Shown here piece after piece: positions 1 through 27,277 of a stretch of 64,000 nt of DNA. Location of the stretch: contig NW_026570296.1 of the NCBI RefSeq assembly GCF_019649055.1, forward strand, positions 434,001-498,000, read 5' to 3'. Source of the stretch: Paramacrobiotus metropolitanus. Lineage: Eukaryota > Tardigrada > Eutardigrada > Parachela > Macrobiotidae. The position numbers and the translations under genes were made by a program. The notes below the pieces were generated by a model that ran no database searches, was not told where the DNA came from, and saw only the letters and a program-made list of their open reading frames with translations. Position 1 is the stretch's first letter. Each line of letters starts with the position of its first letter.

Positions 1-531
1 TGGTCCTTTGTTTTAGTAATTTATTTAAATTAATTATTAAAATTTTTCAGCGATTTTTGATAGCGTTTTATAACCGGTACCTATGAATTATTCTGCGTAA
101 TTTAATTAGGTTTTTAAATTATTTATATTTTTTTCTTATTAAATCGGATTTTTCTTGCTGTCTTCCTGCGCTCTAAATTGCGATTTATTTTTTAAAAAAT
201 AGTTACACGGTTTTGAATAACATTGTGAGAACATTAAAGCGTTACATCGATTTTTCCGCTAAAATTTTTATTTAAATTAAGTAGAATTTTCTCAGGGTGT
301 AAAAACGTGATTTATTCAGTTAGGAATATTAATTTTAAACATTTTTCATAGCATTTTAATAACGTCAAAACACTAAGTCTTTAATTTTGTTTTTATTTGG
401 TCAGATTTATTTAATTAGTTTTTAATTTAATTCAGTAGCATTTTTTTCCGAGCGGTTAGATGTTCATTTGATTCAAAATAAACGGCTGATGCATAACATG
501 GCGAGCACAGAGATAGAAAGAAAAATCGTAA

Positions 532-15919
<15,388 letters not shown>

Positions 15920-16788
15920 ATAGAAGCGCCGATTAACGCCGCATGTGGAGATTATATGGAAAAAATATGATTTCCGGAAAATATTTTTCCTGGAATTTTT
16001 TTGATGGGATGTTTCTGGATGATTTTTTGGTGTGCCAGTCTGCTACAATCTCGCGCGACCGGAGCCGTTATTCAGGCAATTAATCTCGACGAATGGGTCT
16101 CCTGCCGCGGGACTGTGCGGACGGAAATAGAAATTGTTCTGCTTTTAACATTACGCGCGTGTGCGCATCGCGAGTATTAGCGTCGTTCTTCCGCTGCGCT
16201 CGCCCAACGCAACGCGTGCGCCGTGTGTGCAACATGTGGTGGTGTCTTCTCTTCTGCCAAAACCCGTGAATGTGTCTTGTTGTTTTTTGTATATCACTTT
16301 TGCTCCGTACGTTCTCTCTCTCTCTTCTGATGAAAAAATACAAACGTGCTTTTTTTTACTTTTTTACAGAAAATTTGTTGTTTGCAAAATTGCAGATAAT
16401 TGTTCATGTTAGTATTTTATATATATATCTTACGTTCAAGTGTGTTTTTAATTAGTGTTTGTAGCCGGTTTTTTTAACGCTTTTATTCTGTACATTCGCA
16501 TGTTGCGCCTGCTTCTTGACTTGTGCTTGAATTGATAAACTGATGGTGACGTTTACGCGCAACGAAGATTTGTTACGATGAAAATATTATTATTATTACG
16601 GCACAAGAGCAGACAACCCCAAGGGGACTTCAAGTCTGGTCGAACACTAAAAGTACGGTTAAATCCAGACTGGAGCAGTATGGAAACAGTACGACGAATA
16701 CAATACATGTGCAGTAACACAATGTTGTACATAAGTATTACTTCTGTATAAATATTACTTCTGGAAATGTTAATTACTTCTGGAAGAA
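15920..16788. other. msn 3' flank, no gene seen
   Basis: AT-rich sequence after the msn stop. The stretch around 16370-16510 resembles 20960-21050 and 21955-22130 (shared core TTTTTAACGCTTTTATT), so it is partly a dispersed repeat. I found no clear AATAAA signal close to the stop. Confidence 0.5.
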
Positions 16789-17943
16789 GTGAAGATGCGA
16801 CCGGCTTGCGCTAATTGCGAAACACCAAGCATTGTTTTTGATAAAAAATTGCACTGGCGGAGACTTGGCGTACTAAATATCGTGCACCTATGTCGCACCT
16901 CCCTTGCGTGGCAGTTTTCGGAAGAATTATACGCACTAGATCAAACTTTCCGCGCCGCTGTGATGAGTATCACCAATGTCAGAATGGATCGTCCAGCGTG
17001 GTTGCAGGCATCCCTACCTGTTCGATTGGGTTTAGGGATACAACGCAGTGAACGCACCGAGGACTTAGCTCCCTCCGTCTATTTGGCATCGGCTTCCTCA
17101 TAGCGCCCGCTTATCTCTGAACTAGGGCCTGCGCTACCACCGACCGACACATCTCCCGCAACACTGGCTTGGAAGTTGCTTACCGGCTTGAATGATGTGC
17201 CGCCTGACCCCTCCGCAGCATCCAAAAAGCCTGGGATCCTCCCCCAACCTTGCGTGCTTTCTCTGGTCTTTCAGCACTCCGTGTCTCTGCTGCAGAAATT
17301 GCAAACCTGAAGGCAGTGTCGACACCAGAACCTGGCTACTGGATCCATGCATTGCCAGCTGCTTCCTTTACAGGTAATTTGCTGGAAAACATTGATTTCC
17401 GAACCAGGCGATTAGGCGCTCCCATCGTCACTCCTAACGAATGTGAATGTGGCGATTTAGTTGACCAGTTCAGGAGGCTGGGAATGCGGTGCAAACGCCG
17501 GGCGTCTACCTAGACATGATGGTATCAGTAAAAAGTTCGCTCGGGCGCTAACGACGAGCGACTTCCCTGCCAGAATGGAAGCGAAGGGATGGCCATAACA
17601 GACAATAGTTGCTACGTTTACTCCTTGGGAGCGTGGTAAGGCACTCGCAATAGACGTGACGTGTGAGGACACTCAGGCAACCTCATATATTATTGACCGT
17701 ACATCCGTCAACGTGGGTGCCGCAGCGGAGCTGGCTGAAACAAAAAAGCTTGCAAAACATGCGTGGCTCCAGCCAAGATACAATTTTATGCCCGCGGCCT
17801 TTGGAATATCCGGACCCTTGGCCGACGGAGCTACGAAGTTGGTCGGTAAAATCGGACACCTCATAGCGGCCGCTACCGGGCAACCACGCGCGAAAGAATT
17901 TTTCCGGCAGCGGACTGCCATGCAATTTCGAAGATGTGGGTGA
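16789..17943 (+). pseudogene. Decayed non-LTR retrotransposon ORF2 fragment (after the RT domain)
   Basis: Disconnected frames recall the C-terminal part of LINE ORF2 proteins common in invertebrates: RPAWLQASLPVRLGLGI followed by ERTEDLAPSVYLASA, then GYWIHALPAA with CECGDLVDQFRRLG (a Cys-rich knuckle), then ERGKALAIDVTCEDTQATSY and ELAETKKLAKHA. The order is that of the intact family, but frameshifts and stops separate the blocks. Recognition is by pattern recall only. Confidence 0.65.
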
Positions 17944-18546
17944 TGGGCGCTAGTTTAGGTAGTTCTGGTTTCGTAATTAGTTCAGTTTAGCAGTTTGACC
18001 AACGGCCAAGTATTTTTATTTAATTATAAAAATCCTGACAATAATTTACCGAAGCCACTGCCCTGCGGTGTTTGTTCGGTACTAGTGAATGCAGATCGGT
18101 ATAACCGTTACTTTAATTCGGGATGGGCTTGTACGCACATCCTCCAATGCCGATCGAGTGCCTTATCCGATGGACCGATCCACTCAGATATAGCCATCAG
18201 CCAATGGAATTAGTACGGCTTAGTAAATGTTAAATTTAATGTGTTGAAGCCATCTTGGTTAACTATGAGAATCTGAGTGCAGTGGAATGATGCAGACAAT
18301 CTTCTGATTTTGAATAATATTCTCCTTGATTTAAAGCGGCCGTAATACACAGGCCGGCTTGCACTGTTCTTCTTCACATACAGGGTAACTTTATATTATT
18401 TTATTATTTACTTTATTGGATAACGAATTCTGCCCTTCACTTAGATTTTTCTGTCTGCATTGCAGTTGTTCGAACAAGGACCTTTTCGTGACCGGAGTTC
18501 TTCGCTGTGCACTCTGAGGGTCGCTCTAGACATTTACTGCTCAACC

Positions 18547-20382
18547 ATGCTCCGTCTGATGCACTATGCCAATGCCGTGGACGTTCTGGGCGACGATGGT
18601 CTGAAGCGGTATGGCCGCGTCGTGGACGTGGCGGACGACGGCCTCTTCGTTGATCTGCTCTATCCCAACCGACGGCGTGAACACGTTCCCTTCGACCGGC
18701 TCTTCTTGCCCATCGTGGCTAGCCGAGCTCAGGCGCTTCCCAATACTCACCCGGAATTTTCTAAATTTCCCGTGGAAGTTCTCGTGCCGGAAACGCCGGT
18801 GGGCCCGTTGGTTTGGCTGCCGGCCGAAGCGGTCAGTTTAGGACGCTGTGAGTCGGTGGACGCGTTCGCAGGCGCCATAATCCATTGGCGACGCAAGGAC
18901 GACGGGCTGCGATGCACCGACATCGTCCCCTGCCAACGCATCCGTTGGCCACTGCGGAGAGCACTCGAACTGGACCGTCACATTCAGCCGGGGACCTTCT
19001 TCAAGGGTACGGTGCCGCTGGGCAACGCATTTCCCGTGGTGTCCAGTGACGAAGCCGAGGACCTCATCCGACGATTGAATGATCCTGCTCTGCGTAACGT
19101 TTCCTGTCCCTGTACAGTCGATGTCGTGGAGCTTGTGAATGGCCGTTTGGGGTACATCTACCCGCTGGAGACCCGGGAAATAGTTGGAATGTCGGATCCC
19201 CGTTACGGGCGAGCCCTGGTAAAAGATTCTTTCCGGCGTTGAATCAGCTGTGCTTGTAGATATGTCCTTTGTGCGGTCCGCAGGCGTCCTTCGCCAATTT
19301 CCAAGCGGAACTGCTGCGGATGTCGACGTTGTCGGAGGAAGTTAACGAGGAGACGGCGCTGCCGATGAAAGTGTGGCAGGAGGTATTTTCGCAAGTGGGA
19401 ACGGTGACGCAGACGCAGCTGCGGGCGGTGTGCAAAGCGTGGAACCGGCTGATGGACACGCCCGCACTGCGCGGCCGTCTGCGGATCGGAGACTTCGTTG
19501 ACTCCAACGTTGACGGCGGGAATTTCTTGCGTATGGCCAGCGTTTTCAAGCGCTTACAGCCGGGCACGCAGGACGTTGTGGTGCACTCGTGCTATCGGCG
19601 TGGCCCTTCGGCGCTGAATACTTCGGACCTGCTGATGCTCTGCGATATGATCCGCTATGTGGCACGGCACCGCTCCGGCATCCGCTTGCGGCGTGTGCAC
19701 TGGAATCGCTTCACTGTGGAGCTGCAGATGGACGGAACCGGCAATTTGCCGGACAGCGGTGAGTGTGTCCTGCATCCGTCTGTTCCGGCAGCGACCGAAG
19801 AACGTACCACTTTTCGCTATCAGTTGGAGGAATTTATCGCCGCGTGCGGCCGCTTGCCATGCGATGCGGTTCACATGACCAGCTGCGTTCTGCGTGTGCT
19901 GTGCGGCTGGTTTTACCGCGAGTACGGTGAGCGCAAAAACCGAATGGTTCGTGTGGGGATCAGCATTCCTTCGGTGCGGCTGCCGACTGGTCGGAACTTG
20001 CGCTGCGCGTTGTGGGATGCACTGGACGCCGCGCTGCCGGTGGCGAATGAGCAGGAAATACGAAAGCTGTTGTTCCGGGCTGAACTCGAGAACTCGTTCG
20101 ATCTGAAGAAAGTCATCGCCTTGGTAAGCGTGATTGTACTGATGTTTCTATACTCACGGTTATCGATGCCCTCGTTTCCGTGACTTCTGTTTGGTTGGTT
20201 TTGCTCGTTCACAGGTGTTGTGCGCGCTGCAGTCGGCTGATCCGCGTTCATCGGCGCATTACCGCGGGAAAAAGTGGTGCGTGGACGGGCTGGAGGACTT
20301 ACGGCTGGCACACCTGTCGCGTATTAGTCGGCAGTTTCTCGTTCAGCTACAGCGGGATACGGATGCATCGTATTTTGGTTGA
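18547..20382 (+). CDS. F-box protein gene, three exons, 559 aa
   Basis: Exons 18547-19218, 19284-20123 and 20215-20382 join in phase 0 with GTAAAA/CCGCAG and GTAAGC/TTCACAG splice sites, giving 224+280+55 residues. The N-terminal part has a RYGRVVDVADDGLFVDLLYP segment that may form a small beta domain. An F-box (LPMKVWQEVFSQV followed by LRAVCKAWNRLM) starts the second exon, so the product probably recruits a target to an SCF ubiquitin ligase (family knowledge). The C-terminal half is unassigned. GC-rich coding sequence and clean introns argue for a live host gene. Reading the first exon alone gives a stop at 19240-19242; the splice is preferred because it joins frames exactly. Confidence 0.8.
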
Positions 20383-20692
20383 ACAGCCGGATACCGCTGC
20401 ATCCCGGACACAGCCTACTGCGTTTTGTGCGGGTCGTGCCGCTTTGAACTGCTGCTGTTAGAGCTTTGCGTGTTTTCGGCAGAGCGGAATTTTTCTACGA
20501 AAGCGTTATGAAAAGTCGATTTTGATTGTGTCGGTAAGACAACCCGCGGTTAGAAAAGCGTTATTTTTTAGAATTTTAGCGACGATCAAGATGTTGTTTG
20601 GCAGTACGACTGGTCTGGTGGTAATTTTTATCATTTAGTTTTGCTTGTATGCTGGAAATTTCCGTAATCATTGCTCATAAAATTAATCGAAA

Positions 20693-20767
20693 TCCCCCCA
20701 GCAACCACACAAAAGAGCATTTTTGCTCTATTTATCCCCCCAGCAACCACACAAAAGAGCATTTTTG
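20693..20767 (+). repeat. Two-copy direct repeat, 33-bp unit
   Basis: TCCCCCCAGCAACCACACAA followed by AAGAGCATTTTTG occurs at 20693-20725 and 20735-20767 with a 9-bp spacer. Confidence 0.85.
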
Positions 20768-23032
20768 TTCAGTGCTTTTATTAAATGTGCAGTGACGTAG
20801 GTTTTTGTGACCTGCCTGGAAAGCGCAAGTGCATGATTTCACGAGAATCTGGACAAGGATCCTGGACCACCGGTCCATAACAATGGATCATGTCAGATTG
20901 TCAGAATGATTATCCAGACGGAGGGGTTTTTATACTAATCCGGTGAGTCCCCGTAGCGATTCGCATTTACAGTGTTTTTAGCCGGGTTTTTTTAACGCTT
21001 TTATTCCGTACATTGTACATTATGTATGCAGATAAAAATGATACTGTATGATAAGATTCTTGCAGAAAAGCATCGAATAGTAGTGCGAACAGCAGCGTAC
21101 TTACAAAGAGTACAGTGTTATGCAGCTGCTTAGGTATCTACGGTATATACGTAGATACTGCATACGTACAGATGAATTTTGAAATAACTGTCCCATTATA
21201 GCGCCTTGAACAATCGGAGCAGTTCTCACAATAAACCCTGATTCCATAAATTTTTTTTTAGGTTTTGTACTCTTGCTGTGATTTAGGCGATATTTAGGGT
21301 TAGCACGAGTTGTGGCCGAAATTGTTTACAGATAGTATATAACCAACGGGCTGCTGGTGTTCGACTAATATCTGCTTCTCACGGGTTTCAGCCGTGAGAA
21401 AATTGGTCCGCTCACCGACCGCACAACACTGAGAAGTGACACGGGAAGTTGTGCGCTCCATTAACCAGCATTGACGTCAATCCGGTGACCAAGAGCGAAG
21501 CGCAAGTGCGAAACGTTTTCCCTTCCAATTTTTTATCCGAAATATTATCGCTGTACGGTTTTGCTGGGTGTACGTACACCATTATATAGATAGTTTCCAC
21601 CGATTTTTGGCAGCTAGTTCCTCTGTCACTTTCGAGAAAACATAATAATTGATTCGAAGCATTGGTAGTAAAATAGCAGAGCGATCCGGGAGGACTAATG
21701 CCTGCATCTTTCTTGTAGGAGACGTCCCAAAGTATGTCGGGTGCGGTTGCTTAGCGGCCGCATCGGGGAAGCGCCAGCGCAACTGGAACTGGCTGACAAT
21801 TGCATCGCCGGCTCTGAGGAGTTGCGAAAACTACGCTGATCAGAACAGAGAAGGAAGTACGATCAACCACAAGCACAACATTAATCTAAGCTCAATGTCT
21901 ACTCATTAAATAAATAAATAATGTGCGTCCAAAATACATAGAATATAATTGTGCTTTTTTAAAATTTTATACAGAAACTGTTGTTTGTAGATAATACTTT
22001 TGTTAGCCGCAACCGCTAGTCAGATAGATCAGGTACGAATATTTTATGTATATATGTACTATACAGCTTATAGGTTCTGCAAATACGTTTTAACCGCTGG
22101 TTTTGAACGCTTTGATTCTGTACATTCCTGTTCTCTTGGTGTTTTATTTGAATTAAATGTATAACCTTGAAGGTGGTTCATGCATACCGAAGGATTTTGT
22201 CTGCCATAGCTGTGTGAAATGACCTTCGCTCCTAGTCCTGACAACCCTACGCAACCTGAATTCGTAATCAGAAGGGAAGGAACTCTGGAGATTGGTTTTA
22301 TTGTGCTGCCTTCTTCCGTAGATAACACTTATACAGTTCACATGCAGCCCGATACAGATCACTGCCAAAAAACAATTATACTGTTGTATAGCGGTCGTCC
22401 CATCCTGCGTGGTGCGTACAGCGTGGAAAACTAAATTTCAAGATCTGTTATACTCCGTACATTCTGTAATCAATAATACCAGAACAGTATAATGCCAATA
22501 CTTTCTGTGATGCCCTGAAACGTAATAAAATGACTACGAGTAAGACATTTGTAATTCTGCATCGAATCGGCTAATAAAACAATACAGCGGGATATAACGA
22601 TCTACAGAGAATGAAAAACATACCGCCGGTACGTATGCTGTACAGATACGTAATTTATGCAGTATTTCTGCAAGCAAATCGGTGCTGGTTTCTTTCTCAG
22701 ATCTTCCTTGTTTCTATGAATATCTTTGCCGCCTTCCTTCCGGCTCTCGTTGCCGAAAAGCGGTGAATGTTCATACAGCAGATGTTGTTGTACTACAACG
22801 AATCCGATTTACGGCCTGAGGGGTAACGAGAAATTGCTCAGTATTATTGAGAGAACGCAGCTGAGCAATTCTTTTGTTGCTTCAGTAATGAAATGTTTTC
22901 AGGGAACTGGAAATGATAAATAATGATTTCATAGTGGCTTACATTTACACTACGCCAGGTTAGCTTGGTGTGGTATAAACGGCACCGAACAAGTGCCGGT
23001 GTTGATGATCCACTTCCGTCTTACCTTGTCGG

Positions 23033-23068
23033 GCAGCGTAGCCGTAAATATGCTTACGGCTACGCTGC
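23033..23068. repeat. Perfect 15-bp inverted repeat (hairpin)
   Basis: GCAGCGTAGCCGTAA and its exact reverse complement are separated by ATATGC. Confidence 0.85.
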
Positions 23069-23227
23069 AAAGTATACTTCTATATACAGTACTTTGCAGT
23101 CTGCGGAAACCGTTTCCGGAAACGTTAACATATATCAACGTTCCGCAAACAGTTGCCAAACCCGCATTACCACACACTACCTACAGTTATCCTGTAGCGT
23201 TTCATAATTAATTTTTTTTACAAACAA

Positions 23228-23594
23228 GCCATGGAGCCTCATCTACTTCACAACTGGAGCAGTGGCAGGAGTGCTCATCACTCTCCCACTTGTGCTGGCA
23301 TTGGTCTGGGCATGCCGTTCGCCGGCGATCGACAGGCCCAAACAAAGGTCAGCACCAGTCCTTCAAGAGCTGGTCATACTGGGTATGATGAAGCGGCGGA
23401 GCTATGGCCATAGATTGACAACAACTGCGACTGCAGAAAACCCAACCACCGCAACGTTAAACGAGAATGCTAGCGGGAGCTGGCCTCCTCTTTTAACGGG
23501 ACGGCAGTCAGGCGTTTGTTTGTGTTTTGTTAGTCTTCTTAATTATGGGCGACCTGCTCCAAATATACGTACAGTAGCATACTACACCACATAG
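23228..23594 (+). CDS. Possible exon of a single-pass membrane protein
   Basis: The frame reads WSLIYFTTGAVAGVLITLPL then VLALVWACR, a typical 20+ residue membrane helix followed by basic residues (KQR, KRR), as in a type I receptor tail. It has no start of its own and could follow an acceptor ending at ACAAACAAG (23228). No ectodomain exon is convincing upstream, so it may be a remnant. Confidence 0.25.
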
Positions 23595-23952
23595 CCAGAC
23601 CAGACCGAACTAAGGAGGTACCTGTATTCACACCACCAGATCGCCTTCCTACAATACAGCAGCCGCGTTGATTATATACGACCAACGCGGTACGAAACAA
23701 ACACCTCTGGCAAACACACCAGGAAGTAGCCGGCAGCGCTACTCCCTGGTGCAATATACTTACATAATGCTGATGACATGACATGACCACGCAGGGTCTT
23801 ACATAACTACACTGTGTGTAGATACGCATACGCTGTATCTACCACATAATTCAGTTATCTTTATTTTTACTTGGCAACATCCACCAACATAACGAAATGC
23901 CTGCTCGTTGGACGCTAATTAAAATGACTGATTTACTGTAGTTATGTTATAT

Positions 23953-24170
23953 TGTCGTGTATAAGCGTTCACGCCGGTTAAGGCTCCATGAACAATCTTT
24001 ACTCTTCCACGCCTGTAATGCTCAATCGGTAGGCACTCGTACTCTCAAACTGTAACAGAAGAACTAAGGTGGAAATAGGACGAACGAGTCAGGAACATAG
24101 AAGATCAGGAATCCCTCAGGAACGAGCTAACCACAACTTCCGGTCGTAAGTCCTGTGAGGATCGGCAAGA
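23953..24170 (-). repeat. 3' LTR remnant of copy 1 (218 bp)
   Basis: It matches 39014-39231 base for base as far as I can see. At 24170/24171 the match stops abruptly and sequence just after the 60-aa accessory gene begins, marking a deletion junction. Confidence 0.92.
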
Positions 24171-24185
24171 TAATGCCATGCCACA

Positions 24186-24368
24186 TCAAGGTATCTTAGG
24201 AGGGAGCTTGGATACAGCCTCCTTGACGGCAATTCTGCCACGCTCAAAACGTTGCTGGGCTTCTGTACGCTCGGCCATCTTCTGAGCGACTGTCTCCGTC
24301 CATGTGGAGACACGGTTCTCCAGAGCCTGCTTGGCCGCTTTCTTCTTCTCCGGAGCTGGAGGAGTCAT
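24186..24368 (-). CDS. Retroelement accessory protein C (60 aa), coiled coil
   Basis: The frame starts at MTPPAPEKKKAAKQALENRV and is one charged helix with heptad-like spacing (ENRV..W.E.VAQKMAER). The copy at 60176-60358 has the same length and near-identical sequence, which fixes the start and supports a real gene. The deletion junction lies 16 bp beyond its stop. Confidence 0.7.
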   Translation of the reverse strand: MTPPAPEKKKAAKQALENRVSTWTETVAQKMAERTEAQQRFERGRIAVKEAVSKLPPKIP

Positions 24369-25010
24369 CGTGATTTGACAAATAACCACAATATCACGGA
24401 TTGCACAAATAAACTTAAGGCAGCGGAATCAGCGGAATAAAATCACGGTAATTGTAAATGATTAAATTAAAGTAAAAATTCATAATAGGATACATTCAGG
24501 ATAGGAGTTTGACAGCCGCCCATACTGGCGACCGCATACTTCGTAACCAGCGAAGTCCGTTAACACACGGCCTACGGGAGAGCGTGTGTATAGCAGCAAC
24601 ACTTTTTGACGCAATCAGCCACTTCACTAGAGTGTGTATATCGATTCAATATACACCAAGCAAATTACAACTTTTAATACACCAAAAGCAACTTCCGAAA
24701 GATTTAAATTGTTTTTCTCGCAACGTTTGAGGCTCGTAAAATTACAAATCGTTCCATCAGTACAAAATTCAGGGAAAACAGAACCATAACTGTAGGCTCG
24801 ATCACAACTGGGATGAGAGCAAAAGAACAGCCGTTTTAAATGCTAAAAGGCAGCAGCTATAAAATTATACGCGATTGAGCGTGCCACGCTGAGACACGGT
24901 TAAAGACGCGAAAAAAGGCACAAAACAGCAGAGATTCAACAAAAGGGCTCATACAGAGTTAAATCTGAAACCGCAATTTAAACACACGAACGGCCGATTG
25001 GCAAAAGTCC
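24369..25010 (-). other. Spacer between accessory genes B and C
   Basis: No gene seen. It is conserved in the second copy (60359-61007), including the block around CAGGATAGGAGTTTGACAGC, so it may hold a promoter for gene C. Confidence 0.45.
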
Positions 25011-25822
25011 TCACTTCCAATAGCTGTGGGGAATGCCACGGAGAACATGGCGCTGCAGCACGATGTGCTTACGCTTCTTCTTGGGCGTAGGGTCAGGGCC
25101 GAAATCTTCGTCCACCCACAGCATATCCATATGCAAGACCTTGACTGGATCCGGAATGTCCAGTTTGTTCTCAGCCCACCAGTCAGCAAGATCGGAGGCA
25201 GGCTCCTTCCAATCCTCCAAATCGCCAGATCCCCAAATGTTCGGGACAGGTTCATCAATTTCAGCCGCTGGTTCAGCCGTCTTTTGAACTTCAGGCTCAG
25301 ACCAACGAATGCGGCCACAGGTACCAGGACCAAAATTCTCGCAGTCGACGCAGCAGAGTTCTTCTTCCATTCGCTTTTTCTCTTCGGCCTCTTCAGCTTG
25401 TCGGCGAAGACGGCGAGTGCGCGGGGATTCTGGTCTCGGTGGCAGCGGAGAAAAACCCAAACTCGCACGAATGCGATCTGCAGCAGCACGGCAGACAAGA
25501 GTATCAGGTCCTGGCCAGATTCCGCACTCAACGTAGTACAACTCCGTCTGGTCCGCACGAATTTGATGTTCCTCAAATTGAATCATCCTTTCATAGTTCT
25601 CAGGTTCTTCCACTGAAATACACACACGGAAATTCATCATTCCAGAAAAGCATACTTCCGTGCAAAAGAATCACATCAAATACCAACAACAACACAGTGC
25701 TGGCAAATAGAAAATACGCACTCGACCACCAAACACTTACAACGGAGTTTCTCCGCAAACTCATCGGAGATGATACGACCGAAGCCATTTTTGTAACTAA
25801 AAGGCCCTTTAAGAGGATCCAT
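24959..25822 (-). CDS. Retroelement accessory protein B (about 227 aa), spliced
   Basis: Exon 1 is 25822-25741 (MDPLKGPFSYKNGFGRIISD...). A 128-nt intron with GTAAGT donor (from 25740) and TTTCAG acceptor (to 25613) joins it in frame to the second exon (25612 to the stop near 25011). The product has a Cys cluster ELCCVDCENFGPGTCGR, a Trp/Asp-rich part and a PKKKRKH motif near the C-terminus that resembles the SV40 nuclear signal, ending GIPHSYWK. The C-terminal half is conserved in the copy at 61008-61829, while the N-terminal half differs strongly. Without splicing a 209-aa frame starts at 25640. Confidence 0.7.
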
Positions 25823-26425
25823 CGTAAAGCCGAAGGGATATAAAGTTTGGATTATTACGAGAAAGTCTAAATTCAGAGATTCGCAAAAGACGCGGGCGAA
25901 AAGTAACTGGCAAGACTGAACAAGCAAAAGTGCTGACGTACTGCGTATAGACCGGGAACAGCTGTATGCAGTCAAACTGCCACTGCCCTAACATTTAGCG
26001 ACACACGGGCGGTTACTACAGAGACATAATTGTTTACATGCTCAAACGTGAAGACTTTGCATTTTTTTTCAGAACGCAAGGGGATTTACACCTTTTATGT
26101 TTAGCTATACTGTTTCGTTTGAATTTCCCGGGAATTGTGATTTTAAACAATCGGATTTAAATACTATTCCACCATTTCTTGCCAAACTGCCAATTTAATA
26201 TCGTGCAAGGCCGACAACGGTAAGCCAATACATAAAAAAGTTGTGCACTAAAAAGCAACGCTAAAAGCTAATTGTAGAACTGACAGATAAAAGGCTGTAC
26301 CGAATTTGTGAACTCAAAGAAAGAGGAGGGTACTCATTTCAAACCATGAAAAACACTAAATAATGGCGAAGTAGAGGGCACAATAACGTAAAAAGCTTAT
26401 TAAATGCTGTGTTGCAGGGAAACGG
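25823..26425 (-). other. Spacer between accessory genes A and B
   Basis: No gene seen. Most of it is conserved in copy 2 (61830-62398), for example around GACATAATTGTTTACATG, which suggests regulatory sequence. Confidence 0.45.
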
Positions 26426-27277
26426 CTAAACAGCAGCGCCCATGTTATCGTCGTCGTCATCACGGCGTGGACGATGGCGTTTGGCGATCGAAGCATCCAG
26501 CTTGCCCGGGCCGCGTTTCTCCTGTCCTTCATGTAACAGCCAACGACTTTGTTGCAATTGCTGCTGTTGTTGGGATGAGGAGCGCGGATCCGCTGCATTC
26601 AAGCGCTCGAAGTAGCGCTGCTCCGCTTCCAAGCGGTGATCCTCGTCAATATTGGAAACCAGTTCCTCGATATGCTGGTTATACGCGTCCACGAGCGTGA
26701 CAACGGCACCATGATCTCCCGTTTCTCCTGGAACATAATCCAATGCAGTGAGGAACTCAATGGGGTTACGCACTACGTTGATGCCGTGGTTCCGACGGAG
26801 TTCGTAGACAATCTGTCCGATAAGCCATCCTTGACGGAAATCCACACGCAGGTAACGCAACAATGCATAGTGTGCGTCCTTTGACAGATCCAGAGTGTGG
26901 ACAAAACGGTTATATTTGTCCACCGTCATCTCCGATCCATTATGGTAAATCTTGCCGCGAAAACGCAATCGAGTCTCTGGATGCAACTCCACATAATCTC
27001 TGTCCGGATTGTAGGGACGATTGATGATCAAACCAGACGGGGGAATATAACTCTTTCCTCCACGAGCATAGTCGTGCGGGGACGGACGAAGGCCACAATC
27101 CACCATGCGATGGGACCATTCAAATGTTGGTTCAGGCCATCCAACATGAGGATCGGGATACATTGGCGGCTGGACTTCGGCCGAGACATCTGCCAAAACC
27201 TGCACCGAATCTTCCGAGGAGCTCGTGGTATCCTCATGCATGAAGGAGTGGTGTGCTGGCACTTTCGGGCGATACAT
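26426..27277 (-). CDS. Retroelement accessory protein A (283 aa), unknown function
   Basis: It lies 342 bp after Gag-Pol on the same strand. It has a Ser/Asp/Glu-rich N-terminus, a central compact region (FEWSHRMVDCGLRPSPHDYA; FVHTLDLSKDAHYALLRYLR), a Gln run and a basic tail RHRPRR before an Asp run, possibly a nuclear signal. There is no signal peptide or membrane segment, so it is not an Env protein by sequence. A very similar frame lies at 62399-63244, and conservation between copies argues that it is functional. Confidence 0.82.
   Translation of the reverse strand: MYRPKVPAHHSFMHEDTTSSSEDSVQVLADVSAEVQPPMYPDPHVGWPEPTFEWSHRMVDCGLRPSPHDYARGGKSYIPPSGLIINRPYNPDRDYVELHPETRLRFRGKIYHNGSEMTVDKYNRFVHTLDLSKDAHYALLRYLRVDFRQGWLIGQIVYELRRNHGINVVRNPIEFLTALDYVPGETGDHGAVVTLVDAYNQHIEELVSNIDEDHRLEAEQRYFERLNAADPRSSSQQQQQLQQSRWLLHEGQEKRGPGKLDASIAKRHRPRRDDDDDNMGAAV

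Larger units (their letters stand above)
20383..23218. other. Intergenic region with short repeats, no confident gene
   Basis: It contains a two-copy direct repeat (20693-20767), dispersed repeat pieces near 20960-21050 and 21955-22130, and a perfect palindrome (23033-23068). Short frames such as 22219-22434 show no motif I recognise. Confidence 0.5.

Noticed and set aside
26426-27277. Accessory protein A as an envelope gene
   Set aside because: It has the right position for env, but no signal peptide, membrane anchor or cysteine pattern; it is charged and probably soluble.
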